A DNA stretch of 64,000 nucleotides from Methylophaga sp. (GTDB lineage: Bacteria; Pseudomonadota; Gammaproteobacteria; Nitrosococcales; Methylophagaceae), in the NCBI GenBank assembly GCA_002733715.2, contig NVWQ02000016.1:1-64000 (forward strand), in the 5' to 3' direction. The position numbers were made by a program, and so were the translations under genes. The notes beneath the pieces were generated by a model that saw only the letters and a list, made by a program, of their open reading frames with translations, was not told the DNA's origin and did not search any database. Shown here in pieces: positions 8,964-18,636 of this stretch. How positions within the stretch are numbered: the stretch's first letter is position 1; every line of letters starts with the position of its first letter.

Positions 8964-10312
8964 TTTTCACCTCTAGTTATACATGGCAATTCAATATTCA
9001 CTTGGGTTCCTTTATTTGGGAATGCCACAATCTCTAACACGCCGGCCAACCCTTCTACACGTTCTCGCATACCCGGCAATCCAAACCCTGTTGTTCTAAT
9101 AGATGTGTCAAAACCTTGTCCATCATCACTGACTGACAAAAAAATCAGTTGGTTTTTTTGACTCAGAATAATCTGAATATTTTCTGCTCGCGCATGCCTA
9201 GAAATATTGGTCAAACATTCCTGAACAAGACGATATAGTGTGATCAGTACTGCTTCGTCATAATCAGAAAACAGTCCTTCAATACTATATTTCACCGTAA
9301 TATCTTTATGGCGTTGCTTCCAACCATTAATTAATTCTTGCAAAGCGGCTTCTAAACCTAACTCATCCAAACCACTAGGGCGAAGTCGTTGCAAAATATT
9401 ATGCACAATATCCATCATCTGACGTGCTACGGTATCAATAGCTGATGCGCTCTCTTTAGAAGCTTCAATTGTTTTTGCTTTCAAAATAGCAGAGGCATCA
9501 ACATGAATAGCGGTTAAATGCTGACCAATTTCATCATGTAATTCTCTAGCAAGGTTTTTACGTTCCTCTTCTTGAACCTGAATCATTTGCTGGGTCAGAT
9601 GACGGTTATCGGCAATACTTTCTTCTAGCGTATTGGCCATCACATTAAATTTATCACTGATACGGCTTAACTCAGGCAAGGTAAACTTGGGTAACCTTGC
9701 CTCTAATTTACCTGATTCTAAATCTGTTAATGCCTCTAAAATATTATCAATCGGGCGCAAAGCTCGACCAACGAAATAATAAATAAGAATATTCACAACA
9801 ATAAAGAATATACCTACAAATATCAGCATGCCTTGCATTTCTTCCCATACTTCCGCTATTTCATAAGAAGGATCCGGGGTGATCACTAATTCACCTACAA
9901 TCCTGCCACCTCGATATACCATCCGCTTTGTTATCGGCATTTCATCGGTAACAGTATCCATCATGCTTACAAACCATTTTGGCGGAGCATCATCAGATGG
10001 CCTGGACTGATTGGTATCACGTAGTCGCCCGTGTGCATCATAAAAATCTATTTTCAGGTGACGTACATCGGTTAATTTATTTAACTGAAAAGTGCTTCCT
10101 GAGCCAACATAAGCAGGAGAGACTTGCCCAGAATTAAGGCTATACGCTAGAATTTCAGAATCTAGCATATGTAATGCCAAAATTGCCGTTGAGGCAATTT
10201 CAGCTTGAACATTGCCACGAGCATTTTGAATTGTAAACATCCCACCACCAATAATAAGTGTTAAAAACAACAACACGGTTATAATCAGGTTTATACGTAA
10301 CTTTAGATTCAT
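8960..10312 (-). CDS. Sensor histidine kinase (HisKA_3 type, HAMP), MxaY/MoxY-like
   Basis: EEERKNLARELHDEIGQHLTAIHVDA; FGLPGMRERVEGLAG ATPase; overlaps the RR gene by 4 nt. Confidence 0.88.
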   Translation of the reverse strand: MNLKLRINLIITVLLFLTLIIGGGMFTIQNARGNVQAEIASTAILALHMLDSEILAYSLNSGQVSPAYVGSGSTFQLNKLTDVRHLKIDFYDAHGRLRDTNQSRPSDDAPPKWFVSMMDTVTDEMPITKRMVYRGGRIVGELVITPDPSYEIAEVWEEMQGMLIFVGIFFIVVNILIYYFVGRALRPIDNILEALTDLESGKLEARLPKFTLPELSRISDKFNVMANTLEESIADNRHLTQQMIQVQEEERKNLARELHDEIGQHLTAIHVDASAILKAKTIEASKESASAIDTVARQMMDIVHNILQRLRPSGLDELGLEAALQELINGWKQRHKDITVKYSIEGLFSDYDEAVLITLYRLVQECLTNISRHARAENIQIILSQKNQLIFLSVSDDGQGFDTSIRTTGFGLPGMRERVEGLAGVLEIVAFPNKGTQVNIELPCITRGEK

Positions 10313-10420
10313 TTAATTCAATTCATAAATAACATCAGGTAGTTTAAATAAATACACCTTAAATCAATATAGGATTTTCTCCTATTAGGAAGGAGGGCTC
10401 GTTAATTTTTAGGCAAAAAA

Positions 10421-10455
10421 AAAGCCCTGATACTTTTCAGTATCAGGGCTTTTCG
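10421..10455. terminator. Intrinsic terminator downstream of pqqA copy 1
   Basis: aaaaaaaaagccctgatacttttcagtatcagggctttt hairpin. Confidence 0.8.
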
Positions 10456-10469
10456 GATTAAGCTTTTGC

Positions 10470-10541
10470 TTAACGGTTGCAAATGTACATTGTTACTTCA
10501 AAACCGAAACGCATATCTGAATATTCTGGTGTAGTCCACAT
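10470..10541 (-). CDS. pqqA: PQQ precursor peptide PqqA (copy 1), not in ORF track
   Basis: Minus strand encodes [23 protein letters not shown]-stop (23 aa), with the canonical EVTxY core of PqqA. Confidence 0.95.
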   Translation of the reverse strand: MWTTPEYSDMRFGFEVTMYICNR

Positions 10542-10679
10542 AATAAATACCTCTAATAATTAAGTTTAAATTCTTTAACCGAAACACTTTCCAGCTTTCA
10601 CAGTTCCCACTATACGGAGATGTTCAATAAGCTGTTAGCGGAAAAACCCTGAATGCACTCAGGATATTCCTGAATCAAT

Positions 10680-12035
10680 TTAATCAGACACTGGCTCCCG
10701 CATAGTTACAAATTCTTCTGCTGCTGTCGGATGAATACCTACTGTGGCATCAAAATCTGCCTTAGTTGCCCCAGCTTTAATCGCAATTGCTATGCCTTGC
10801 ATAATTTCACCCGCATCGGCACCCACCATATGCACACCAATCACTTTATCCGTATCAGCATCAACTAACAATTTCATTAGTGTACGTTCTTGTGAACCAC
10901 TAATTGTATGCTTCATTGATCGAAATTCAGATCGATATTTCACTACATTCGGATATTTAGCCCTTGCCTGCTCTTCCGTCATGCCTACTGTGCCGATATT
11001 AGGCTGACAGAATACTGTAGTTGCAATATTGCTATAGTCCATTTCACACGCTTCATTATTATAAAGTGATTTTGCCAATGCCATGCCTTCTGCCAAGGCA
11101 ACGGGCGTTAACGCCATGCCGGGTGTCATATCCCCTAAGGCATAAATACTTTTTTCACTGGTTTGAAAATCATTGTTAACGGCAACATGTCCAGACTTAG
11201 TCAACGTTATATTGACATTTTCTAAGCCTAAATTAGCTAATTGTGGCTTGCGACCCGTGGCATATAACACTACATCGGCCACTATTTCGCCCCCTTCTTT
11301 TAATTTGACCTTCAACGTGCCGTCACTTAGTTTTTCAATGGCATCAACATGTGTTTTATAGCGTAAATTTATGCCCTTTTTAGTCATTTCAGTTGCGGCA
11401 AATTGACGAATTTCTTCATCAAAACCATCTAAAATGTGATCGCCACGATGTAATTGCGTCACTTGCGATGCCATGCCATTAAAGATCCCTGCAAATTCAA
11501 CAGCAATATAACCTCCACCCACGACGACAAGTCGTTTAGGGAATGCTGCTAAGTCAAAGATCTCATTTGACGATAAAACATATTCATTGCCTGGAAAATC
11601 AGGGATAAAAGGTTGTCCGCCTACAGCTAACAAAATACGTTCAGCTGTATAGTGCTTGCCTGCCACCTCAACCGTATGGGCATCAATAATTCGTCCGCGA
11701 CCTTTTTTCAAGTCAACATTCGCACGATCTAAAATACCACCATAAATACCGTTTAGTCGGCTGATCTCAGATGATTTATTTTCGCGTAATTTTGCCCAAT
11801 CAAAGCTTGCTTTTCCTGACTGCCAGCCAAAACCTGCACTTTCTCTAAAATGTGCTGAATATTCAGAGGCGTAGACATATAGTTTTTTAGGTACACAACC
11901 GACATTTACGCAAGTACCACCTAAATATAGATCTTCACATATTGCTACACGTGCGCCATATGATGCCGACATTCTACTGGCTCGCACGCCACCTGAACCC
12001 GCACCTATCACAAATAAATCATAATCGTATTGCAT
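10680..12035 (-). CDS. gor: Glutathione-disulfide reductase
   Basis: GAGSGGVRASRMSASYGARVAICEDLYLGGTCVNVGCVPKKL; C-terminal GIHPTAAEEFVTMR. Confidence 0.92.
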   Translation of the reverse strand: MQYDYDLFVIGAGSGGVRASRMSASYGARVAICEDLYLGGTCVNVGCVPKKLYVYASEYSAHFRESAGFGWQSGKASFDWAKLRENKSSEISRLNGIYGGILDRANVDLKKGRGRIIDAHTVEVAGKHYTAERILLAVGGQPFIPDFPGNEYVLSSNEIFDLAAFPKRLVVVGGGYIAVEFAGIFNGMASQVTQLHRGDHILDGFDEEIRQFAATEMTKKGINLRYKTHVDAIEKLSDGTLKVKLKEGGEIVADVVLYATGRKPQLANLGLENVNITLTKSGHVAVNNDFQTSEKSIYALGDMTPGMALTPVALAEGMALAKSLYNNEACEMDYSNIATTVFCQPNIGTVGMTEEQARAKYPNVVKYRSEFRSMKHTISGSQERTLMKLLVDADTDKVIGVHMVGADAGEIMQGIAIAIKAGATKADFDATVGIHPTAAEEFVTMREPVSD

Positions 12036-12102
12036 TCTATTGATTTCCTAAGTTATGAAAGGTAAAGGCATCGACTAAGTCGATGCCTTTATTTAACACT
12101 AT

Positions 12103-12618
12103 TTATAATGCATTCAACATCGTGTCTACGTCACTTACTTCAAACGGATCATCAGGGCAATTGTCCATCAAACCCGGTTCAGCAAATAGCTGTTTAATTT
12201 CACCATCAACTACATGCATTGAATAACGCCATGTACGATGACCAAAACCTAGATTTTCTTTCTTCACTAACATGCCCATCAAACGTGTGAAGTCACCATT
12301 ACCATCAGGTAACATTTTCACTTTCTCAACACCTAAATTTTTAGACCACTGGAACATAGTGAAAGCATCATTCACGCTTAAACAATAAACTTCATCAACA
12401 CCTTTTGCTTTTAGCTCGTCATATTTAGCTTCGAAGCCGGGTAGATGGGTGCTTGAACACGTTGGTGTGAATGCACCCGGTAGTGCTAGCACAACAATAC
12501 TTTTTCCTTTAAAGATATCGCTTGATGTAACATCCTGCCAGCGGAATGGATTATCGCCACCTAAGCTTGCATCACGAACGCGCGTTTTGAATGTAATTTC
12601 TGGTACTTGTGTTGTCAT
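12103..12618 (-). CDS. Peroxiredoxin, Prx5-like
   Basis: ALPGAFTPTCSSTHLPGFEAKYDELKAKGVDEVYCLSVND. Confidence 0.92.
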   Translation of the reverse strand: MTTQVPEITFKTRVRDASLGGDNPFRWQDVTSSDIFKGKSIVVLALPGAFTPTCSSTHLPGFEAKYDELKAKGVDEVYCLSVNDAFTMFQWSKNLGVEKVKMLPDGNGDFTRLMGMLVKKENLGFGHRTWRYSMHVVDGEIKQLFAEPGLMDNCPDDPFEVSDVDTMLNAL

Positions 12619-12782
12619 TTCTGTTTCCTCATTTAATTATCGTTTAATTTACTATGACTGCAACTCCAATTATCACGGCTATGGCTGCAACCAGTGGGAT
12701 ATTATTGAGGAAACACCCATTATTGTAAAACAAGTTATTTCTATTTATTTAATCGCTTTTTTCGATTATAGAGTTTAAAGCA

Positions 12783-12820
12783 AAAAAAAGCCCCGATACT
12801 TTTCAGTACCGGGGCTTTTC
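12783..12820. terminator. Intrinsic terminator downstream of pqqA copy 2
   Basis: aaaaaaaagccccgatacttttcagtaccggggctttt hairpin. Confidence 0.8.
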
Positions 12821-12834
12821 GATTTAGCTTTTGC

Positions 12835-12906
12835 TTAACGGTTGCAAATGTACATTGTTACTTCAAAACCGAAACGCATATCTGAATATTCTGGTGTAGT
12901 CCACAT
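12835..12906 (-). CDS. pqqA: PQQ precursor peptide PqqA (copy 2), not in ORF track
   Basis: Same 23-aa peptide as copy 1 ([23 protein letters not shown]), coding DNA identical by eye. Confidence 0.95.
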   Translation of the reverse strand: MWTTPEYSDMRFGFEVTMYICNR

Positions 12907-13031
12907 AATAATTACCTCTAATAAGTTAATCGAAAACCTTTCTGGCTTCCATGGATGACACTTTACTCGCCTAGAGAAGTGAGTGTTAGAGGAAAAATCC
13001 TGATGTCACTCAGGATTTTCCTGAGCATCCT

Positions 13032-13667
13032 TTATGCATCCAATACACCACTACGAATAGCTAGCCTAGCTAACTCGGCAGAATTCGACACATTTAATTT
13101 TTGCCTAATATTAGTGTGGTGCGTCCCTACAGTTTTAGGGCTCAAACTAAGAATATCAGCAATTTCATTGACACTTTTTCCTTCTGCAAGCAATCTGAAT
13201 ACCTCAAATTCGCGCTGACTTAACACCTCTAACACATTGTCAGCCCCCGTAAGTTTCTGCATCGCTATTTGCTGGGCTATTTCAGGGTCAATAGACATCT
13301 TACCTTGAGCCACTAGCGCTAGCGCTTTAATCATTTCTTCCGGTGCACTACGTTTAGGGATAAACCCTTTGGCCCCAGCCTGCAAGGCCCGCGTGGTAAA
13401 AATACTATCTTCATGAACACTCAGTACTAAAATACGAGCATCAGGATATCGTGCAATAATTCGCTCAATAGCACCAATTCCACCAATGCCAGGCATTGAA
13501 ATATCCATCACCACTGCATCAGGTTTATGTTTTGCATAATCTTGCACAGCCTGCTCACCACTGCCAGCCTCAGCAATCACTATGAATTGTTCATTGTCTT
13601 CCAGCAGTCGCCGAAACCCAGCACGAACCAGTTCATGATCATCTACTAATAATATTGTTGTTGTCAT
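13032..13667 (-). CDS. NarL/LuxR-family response regulator (paralogue of 8322-8963)
   Basis: Receiver plus HTH (LSQREFEVFRLLAEGKSVNEIADILSLSPKTVGTHH). Confidence 0.92.
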   Translation of the reverse strand: MTTTILLVDDHELVRAGFRRLLEDNEQFIVIAEAGSGEQAVQDYAKHKPDAVVMDISMPGIGGIGAIERIIARYPDARILVLSVHEDSIFTTRALQAGAKGFIPKRSAPEEMIKALALVAQGKMSIDPEIAQQIAMQKLTGADNVLEVLSQREFEVFRLLAEGKSVNEIADILSLSPKTVGTHHTNIRQKLNVSNSAELARLAIRSGVLDA

Positions 13668-15376
13668 AGTGTTTTATCTGCTCCTAGCGGTATAGTGACA
13701 CATATAGTCACACCATCGCCTAATGCACTTTCTAATTGAAAAGTTCCACCCAAGCTTTGTGCTCGTTCCCTCATGCCTAACAAACCAAAATCAACATCAG
13801 AATGAAAATCTAATATTTCCATACCTTTGCCATCATCAGCAATAACTATTTTCAGTTGTTGGCCTTGTTCTTCATCAAATTCATTGCTTACTGAAACAGT
13901 TAGTTCAGTTGCATTTGCATGCCGTACTGCATTGGTAATCGATTCTTGTACTACTCGAAATACTGTCATATTCATCATTTCATTTAAATGATCGAGCTTT
14001 CCTGTACAAGATAACTTAAAAGCGATATCCGGCTGTCTAATTTGCCATGCAGAAATACTTTCTTCTAGCGTTGCCAACAGGCCCAAATCGTCCAGTGGAC
14101 TAGGCCGTAATCGTGTAATCATATTATGCACAACATCATAAATATGGCTTGCAACATCAATTATCGCCTGCGCACTAGCAAATACTTTTGGCTCATTATC
14201 AACAGTCCGATTACGGATGAGTACTGCATCTGTTTTAATAGCCGTCAAACATTGACCTAGTTCATCATGTAATTCACGCGCCAAATGCCGACGCTCATTT
14301 TCCTGTACTTCAGACATGTGTTGTGCCAACAACCGTGTTTCTCGAAGTTGATTTTCTGCTGCCTCGGCTTGTTTATGTTCGGTAATATCTCGCAGAGTAC
14401 AAATCACTCCGCTCACGTTCCGGTCGGTATCTAATAAAGGCACTGTCGATAATAATATTGACAAACTTTCTGTATCTGAAATCGGTAAGCTTGTTTCTAA
14501 ATTTTCAACTATCTTATAGCTTTGTAAAATCTCGGTAATTTTCTTTTGGTTTACCGTAAAACCTAAGCTTGCTAATTCAAGCCCCAACAATGAAGATGCT
14601 TTTTGATTAAGTAACTGCTCTGCCGCGGGGTTACACAGCATGATTCGTCCGGCATTATCTAACGATAAAATCGAATCACCAGATTGCTGAACCAAAACAG
14701 CTAACCGCCTATTTTCCTCCATACTTTGTTCTAGTGTTTGCCCCATTTGATTAAATGTTTGGCTAATTTTATTCATTTCTGGCAAAGAAAAACTCGGCAG
14801 CCGTAAATGAAGATCGCCGCGCTCAAAACCAGATAATGCAGTCAATAAACGCTGTAGAGGTCGCATCAATCGACCAACACCCCAATATAAAAACATGCTG
14901 GTCAACACAAAAATAGCCAACCCTAATGTCAGAATATTTCGAATATCTAACCAACGTTCGCCTATTTCGTTAATAGGGGCGGCATAAATAACCATGTGCC
15001 CAGCACCAAAGCGTTTCGTCAAAGGCCTTACCTTTGGCAATAACAGCTTCACAAACCAATCAGGAGGCTCAACAGTTTTATATTTTTTGGGTTCGCCTTC
15101 AAACAGCAACCCTTGTGAATCAAACAATAAAATATGTAGGCTTCGAATTTCACTTAAGGCCTTAACAAGATCCTGTAAATTCTCATATACATTGACTTCT
15201 CGATTTAAGTTACCAGACAATGAGACAGTGATTATGCGTGCAGCAGAGGCCATTGTATCTTCCATTTCGAACTGCACCGATTGGCGTGCATTAGAAATTA
15301 GCACCGACGTTGTTGCTAATAAAGATGCCAATAACAATAAGGCAAAGAATAACGTTACTCTTAGTTTTAGACTCAT
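13664..15376 (-). CDS. Sensor histidine kinase with PAS domain (HisKA_3 type), MxaY/MoxY-like
   Basis: HAMP, PAS (GDSILSLDNAGRIMLCNPAAEQLL), ENERRHLARELHDELGQCLTAIKTDA, FGLLGMRERAQSLGG. Confidence 0.88.
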   Translation of the reverse strand: MSLKLRVTLFFALLLLASLLATTSVLISNARQSVQFEMEDTMASAARIITVSLSGNLNREVNVYENLQDLVKALSEIRSLHILLFDSQGLLFEGEPKKYKTVEPPDWFVKLLLPKVRPLTKRFGAGHMVIYAAPINEIGERWLDIRNILTLGLAIFVLTSMFLYWGVGRLMRPLQRLLTALSGFERGDLHLRLPSFSLPEMNKISQTFNQMGQTLEQSMEENRRLAVLVQQSGDSILSLDNAGRIMLCNPAAEQLLNQKASSLLGLELASLGFTVNQKKITEILQSYKIVENLETSLPISDTESLSILLSTVPLLDTDRNVSGVICTLRDITEHKQAEAAENQLRETRLLAQHMSEVQENERRHLARELHDELGQCLTAIKTDAVLIRNRTVDNEPKVFASAQAIIDVASHIYDVVHNMITRLRPSPLDDLGLLATLEESISAWQIRQPDIAFKLSCTGKLDHLNEMMNMTVFRVVQESITNAVRHANATELTVSVSNEFDEEQGQQLKIVIADDGKGMEILDFHSDVDFGLLGMRERAQSLGGTFQLESALGDGVTICVTIPLGADKTL

Positions 15377-15385
15377 TGTTTAATT

Positions 15386-15712
15386 TTATTTAACTCGCGT
15401 CTCGGTTAAACCTTTCGCACCCATATTGTCTACCCATCTGATTTCAATCAAATCATTACTTTCGCCGCCCACTAACTGAAAAGAAAAATAAGGGTTACGC
15501 GCTGTAGCTGTGCCGCATTTTATAGTTAATACTTCTTCTTCATTACGCCAGCAACGAATATCTTGAATAAATTCAGCAGGAATAAGTACACCTTCTTTAT
15601 TTTTTGCACGGCCAGTATGCATCGGATGTGCTAATAATAGGCGCACACTAGTATTGCCCTTTTTTAATTTTGCGCGAATACGATCTTTGGAAACTAAGCC
15701 CATTAGCCACAT
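15386..15712 (-). CDS. soxZ: Thiosulfate oxidation carrier subunit SoxZ
   Basis: LLAHPMHTGRAKNKEGVLIPAEFI; adjacent to soxY. Confidence 0.88.
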   Translation of the reverse strand: MWLMGLVSKDRIRAKLKKGNTSVRLLLAHPMHTGRAKNKEGVLIPAEFIQDIRCWRNEEEVLTIKCGTATARNPYFSFQLVGGESNDLIEIRWVDNMGAKGLTETRVK

Positions 15713-16188
15713 CCCCCAATATCAACTTCAACAAAGCGTGAGGTTTTATATAATTTACCTTCTGCACGAATTATGGCTATTACTTGTGAATCTTCTCTTA
15801 TTTTGATCATGCTTTTAAAAGGTAATATAGCCGCAGGCGTTAAATCAAAACTCATTGCCAATGGAAAAGGATTTTTTTCTACTAATACTGCAATACGCTC
15901 AATATTTTCTAAATTACTTTCAATTGCTACTGGAACAGATGCCCCATTCACTGCATAACTCGGGGGAGAACCCACTTTAAAGTTCAATGCTTTATCCGAA
16001 GCAATTTCCGCTTGTCCCACCAAGGACAATAAAGCGTCCTCAACTGTTTCAGAATTAAAGGCATCCGTTGGCCAATGAGCTAATAATCGTTGTGGCACAA
16101 TTAAGCCACTTGCTGCCACCAGTGCCAACGTTGAGGCAGAGATAGCACCTTTTAAAATTGTTCTACGTTGCTGATCTGTTTTAGACAT
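15703..16188 (-). CDS. soxY: Thiosulfate oxidation carrier protein SoxY
   Basis: Tat-type N-terminus QQRRTILKGAIS; C-terminal GGCG swinging-arm motif. Confidence 0.88.
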   Translation of the reverse strand: MSKTDQQRRTILKGAISASTLALVAASGLIVPQRLLAHWPTDAFNSETVEDALLSLVGQAEIASDKALNFKVGSPPSYAVNGASVPVAIESNLENIERIAVLVEKNPFPLAMSFDLTPAAILPFKSMIKIREDSQVIAIIRAEGKLYKTSRFVEVDIGGCG

Positions 16189-17685
16189 TTATAGTTTTTC
16201 CATCTGCGCTAATGACACTTCAACCTTGCGCAATTTAGAATTAATTTTAGCCAATTGAAATTCATCATTTTTGGCAAAACCCGCTGCCAAACGCAATTGG
16301 TCTGCTGCCTGCTCTAACTGACCTGAGCTATAATAATACTCTGCTAGCCAACTATGTGCTTGGCTTTTCTCCCCCAAATCATCTTTTGCCTGAGCAAGTA
16401 ATTTATACAGTTGTAGTGAAGGAGCGCCTAATTCTAGCTGCCTTAATAATAACTTCGTTGCCTGTTCAGGCATACTCACTTGCAACAACGCGGTGACTTG
16501 CTTAAGCGTTAATGCGTAGTCATCAGGATATAAACGTTGGCTATCATGATAAATCTTTAGCGCAGCAGAATATCGCCCCACAGCAATTTCAATATCAGCT
16601 AATGCTAATTGGTAACTTAAGCGATCACGATCATTATCAATCAGTATCTGTAACTCTTTTCGAGCCCTGGTATGCTCACCTTTTGCCTCTAATGCCAAAC
16701 TATAACCATACCGCGTTGCAGCCTCATTTAAATTATTGCCGTCTTTCAAAGCGTTGGCATAATACTGAGTAAGCTCAGTTAGGTTTGTTGCCGCCATAAC
16801 ACGCAATTTTTCTCGCACTAAATAAAATTGCAAAGTATCACTGAGCTGCCTCTTCAGAGGATATGTCACCGCACGTCCCCGCGCATCAGCAATACGCGAT
16901 GTTGTTACCGGATGAGTCCGTAAAAATTCTGGCACCGCACCACTTCCGCCATAAAAACGGCTTGTCTGTTGTAATCGCTCAAAAAATACTGGCATCGCTT
17001 GTGCATCAAAACCCGAACGCACTAAGGTTTGCATGCCTAAATTATCAGCCTCACTTTCATGAGCTCGAGTAAAGTTTATTTGTGCTTGCACGCCGCCCGC
17101 TTGCACAGCCATTAATCCTGCGGCTCCCGCACCGGGATCTGCAATTCCTAGCAACAATGCCGCAATTAATCCCACTGTAGTGGCCAGATTAACCTGTTTT
17201 GACTTTTCAAAACTACGTAATAAATGTCGCTGAGTAATATGTGCTATCTCATGCGCCAATACCGATGCCATTTCATCTTCGGTTTGACTGGTCAGCACTA
17301 ACCCACTGTGTATGCCAATAAAACCACCAGGTGCAGCAAAGGCATTAACCGTGGGGTTAGGCACTATGAAAAAGGTGAAAGGTAAATGCGGCGCATCACT
17401 ATTAGCCACCAACCTTGCTCCAACCGACCGTAAGTAGCTATTCACTTCAGGATCGTCAATCAAGTCTATCGACTGCTGCAGTCGCCAAAAAAAAGATTGC
17501 CCTATCTGATATTCCTCTTGTGGTGAAATTATTGAGCCCGCGCTATCTCCAATCTCAGGCAAGTCAATATCAGCAGCCTGAGCAACGAATACTGGCCCAG
17601 CCCATAAGCCGACAAATAATAGTGTAAAAAATAATCTCATGACATATAGGACATTTAACTGATGACAAGGGTTCCTGCAAGACAA
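16189..17685 (-). CDS. M48 family metalloprotease with TPR (BepA-like)
   Basis: VLAHEIAHITQRH; EADNLGMQTLVRSGF; C-terminal TPR-like helices. Confidence 0.88.
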   Translation of the reverse strand: MSCRNPCHQLNVLYVMRLFFTLLFVGLWAGPVFVAQAADIDLPEIGDSAGSIISPQEEYQIGQSFFWRLQQSIDLIDDPEVNSYLRSVGARLVANSDAPHLPFTFFIVPNPTVNAFAAPGGFIGIHSGLVLTSQTEDEMASVLAHEIAHITQRHLLRSFEKSKQVNLATTVGLIAALLLGIADPGAGAAGLMAVQAGGVQAQINFTRAHESEADNLGMQTLVRSGFDAQAMPVFFERLQQTSRFYGGSGAVPEFLRTHPVTTSRIADARGRAVTYPLKRQLSDTLQFYLVREKLRVMAATNLTELTQYYANALKDGNNLNEAATRYGYSLALEAKGEHTRARKELQILIDNDRDRLSYQLALADIEIAVGRYSAALKIYHDSQRLYPDDYALTLKQVTALLQVSMPEQATKLLLRQLELGAPSLQLYKLLAQAKDDLGEKSQAHSWLAEYYYSSGQLEQAADQLRLAAGFAKNDEFQLAKINSKLRKVEVSLAQMEKL

Positions 17686-17754
17686 AATGTGTTTTTCAGT
17701 CTATTATAGTAGATTAGTTTTAATTTATTTCGTATTATTTTTTGAGAAAAAAAC

Positions 17755-17991
17755 ATGTCATATTTTGATAAAGAACTCGATACATCCGGTTTAAACTGCC
17801 CATTACCCGTACTAAAAGCGCGTAAAGCTCTATCAGAAATGGCTATTGGTGAAAAACTACACCTTATCGTTACCGACCCCGGTGCAAATCAAGATATTCC
17901 CGCATTTTCTAAAATGACTGGAAATCCGCTAATTGAAGCGACCGAAAAAGAAGGTAAATTGCACTTCATCATTGAAAAAGGTGCTGAATAA
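17755..17991 (+). CDS. TusA/SirA-family sulfurtransferase
   Basis: LDTSGLNCPLPVLKARKALSEMAIGEKLHLIVTDPGANQDIPAF. Confidence 0.9.
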   Translation: MSYFDKELDTSGLNCPLPVLKARKALSEMAIGEKLHLIVTDPGANQDIPAFSKMTGNPLIEATEKEGKLHFIIEKGAE

Positions 17992-18455
17992 TGGCTAAAA
18001 AATTAGCGATCATTGCTAGCAAAGGTACACTTGATGGTGCTTACCCACCATTTTTATTAGCATCGACAGCCGTTGCACTCGGCTTTGAAGTGAAAATATT
18101 CTTCACTTTCTATGGATTGCAGTTGCTCAATAAAAACTTAAACCTAAAGGTATCACCTTTAGGTAATCCTGCCATGCCAATGCCGGTTCCCGTGCCTAGT
18201 ATCGTTCAGATTATCCCTGGTCTCGAATGGTTTGCCACATGGATGATGAAACGCAAACTAAAACAAAAAGGTGTTGCTAGCGTAGAAGAATTACGTGATA
18301 TTTGTGTTGAAACAGGCGTAGATCTAATTGCCTGCCAAATGACCGTAGATCTATTTGATTTCGATAAAGCAGATTTCATTGATGGCATCAGCTCAGGCGG
18401 CGCAGCCACTTATCTAGAATTTGCTGGTGATGCTGACGTAACGCTCTACATCTAA
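17991..18455 (+). CDS. DsrE family sulfur-relay protein (DsrE2-like)
   Basis: [43 protein letters not shown]; overlaps tusA-like gene. Confidence 0.85.
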   Translation: MAKKLAIIASKGTLDGAYPPFLLASTAVALGFEVKIFFTFYGLQLLNKNLNLKVSPLGNPAMPMPVPVPSIVQIIPGLEWFATWMMKRKLKQKGVASVEELRDICVETGVDLIACQMTVDLFDFDKADFIDGISSGGAATYLEFAGDADVTLYI

Positions 18456-18462
18456 TCAACTG

Positions 18463-18539
18463 TGGAGCCCCCGGCGCGATTCGAACGCACGACCTTCCCC
18501 TTAGGAGGGGGACGCTCTATCCAGCTGAGCTACGGGGGC
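18463..18539 (-). tRNA. tRNA-Arg (anticodon CCT)
   Basis: Reverse complement GCCCCCGTAGCTCAGCTGGATAGAGCGTCCCCCTCCTAAGGGGAAGGTCGTGCGTTCGAATCGCGCCGGGGGCTCCA folds as a cloverleaf; loop CT-CCT-AA; encoded CCA. Confidence 0.95.
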
Positions 18540-18578
18540 AACAGCCGCGAATTATAACAGTTTCCAAATAACAGAAAC

Positions 18579-18616
18579 AAAAAAGCCGTAATGAATTTAA
18601 TCATTACGGCTTTTTT
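18579..18616. terminator. Intrinsic terminator
   Basis: AAAAAAGCCGTAATGAATTTAATCATTACGGCTTTTTT. Confidence 0.8.
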
Positions 18617-18636
18617 ATTTTTAAACTTAGGTTTAA

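Noticed and set aside
18463-18539. tRNA-Arg as an island attachment site
   Set aside because: Flanking genes look ordinary and no integrase or duplicated tRNA 3' end was seen next to it
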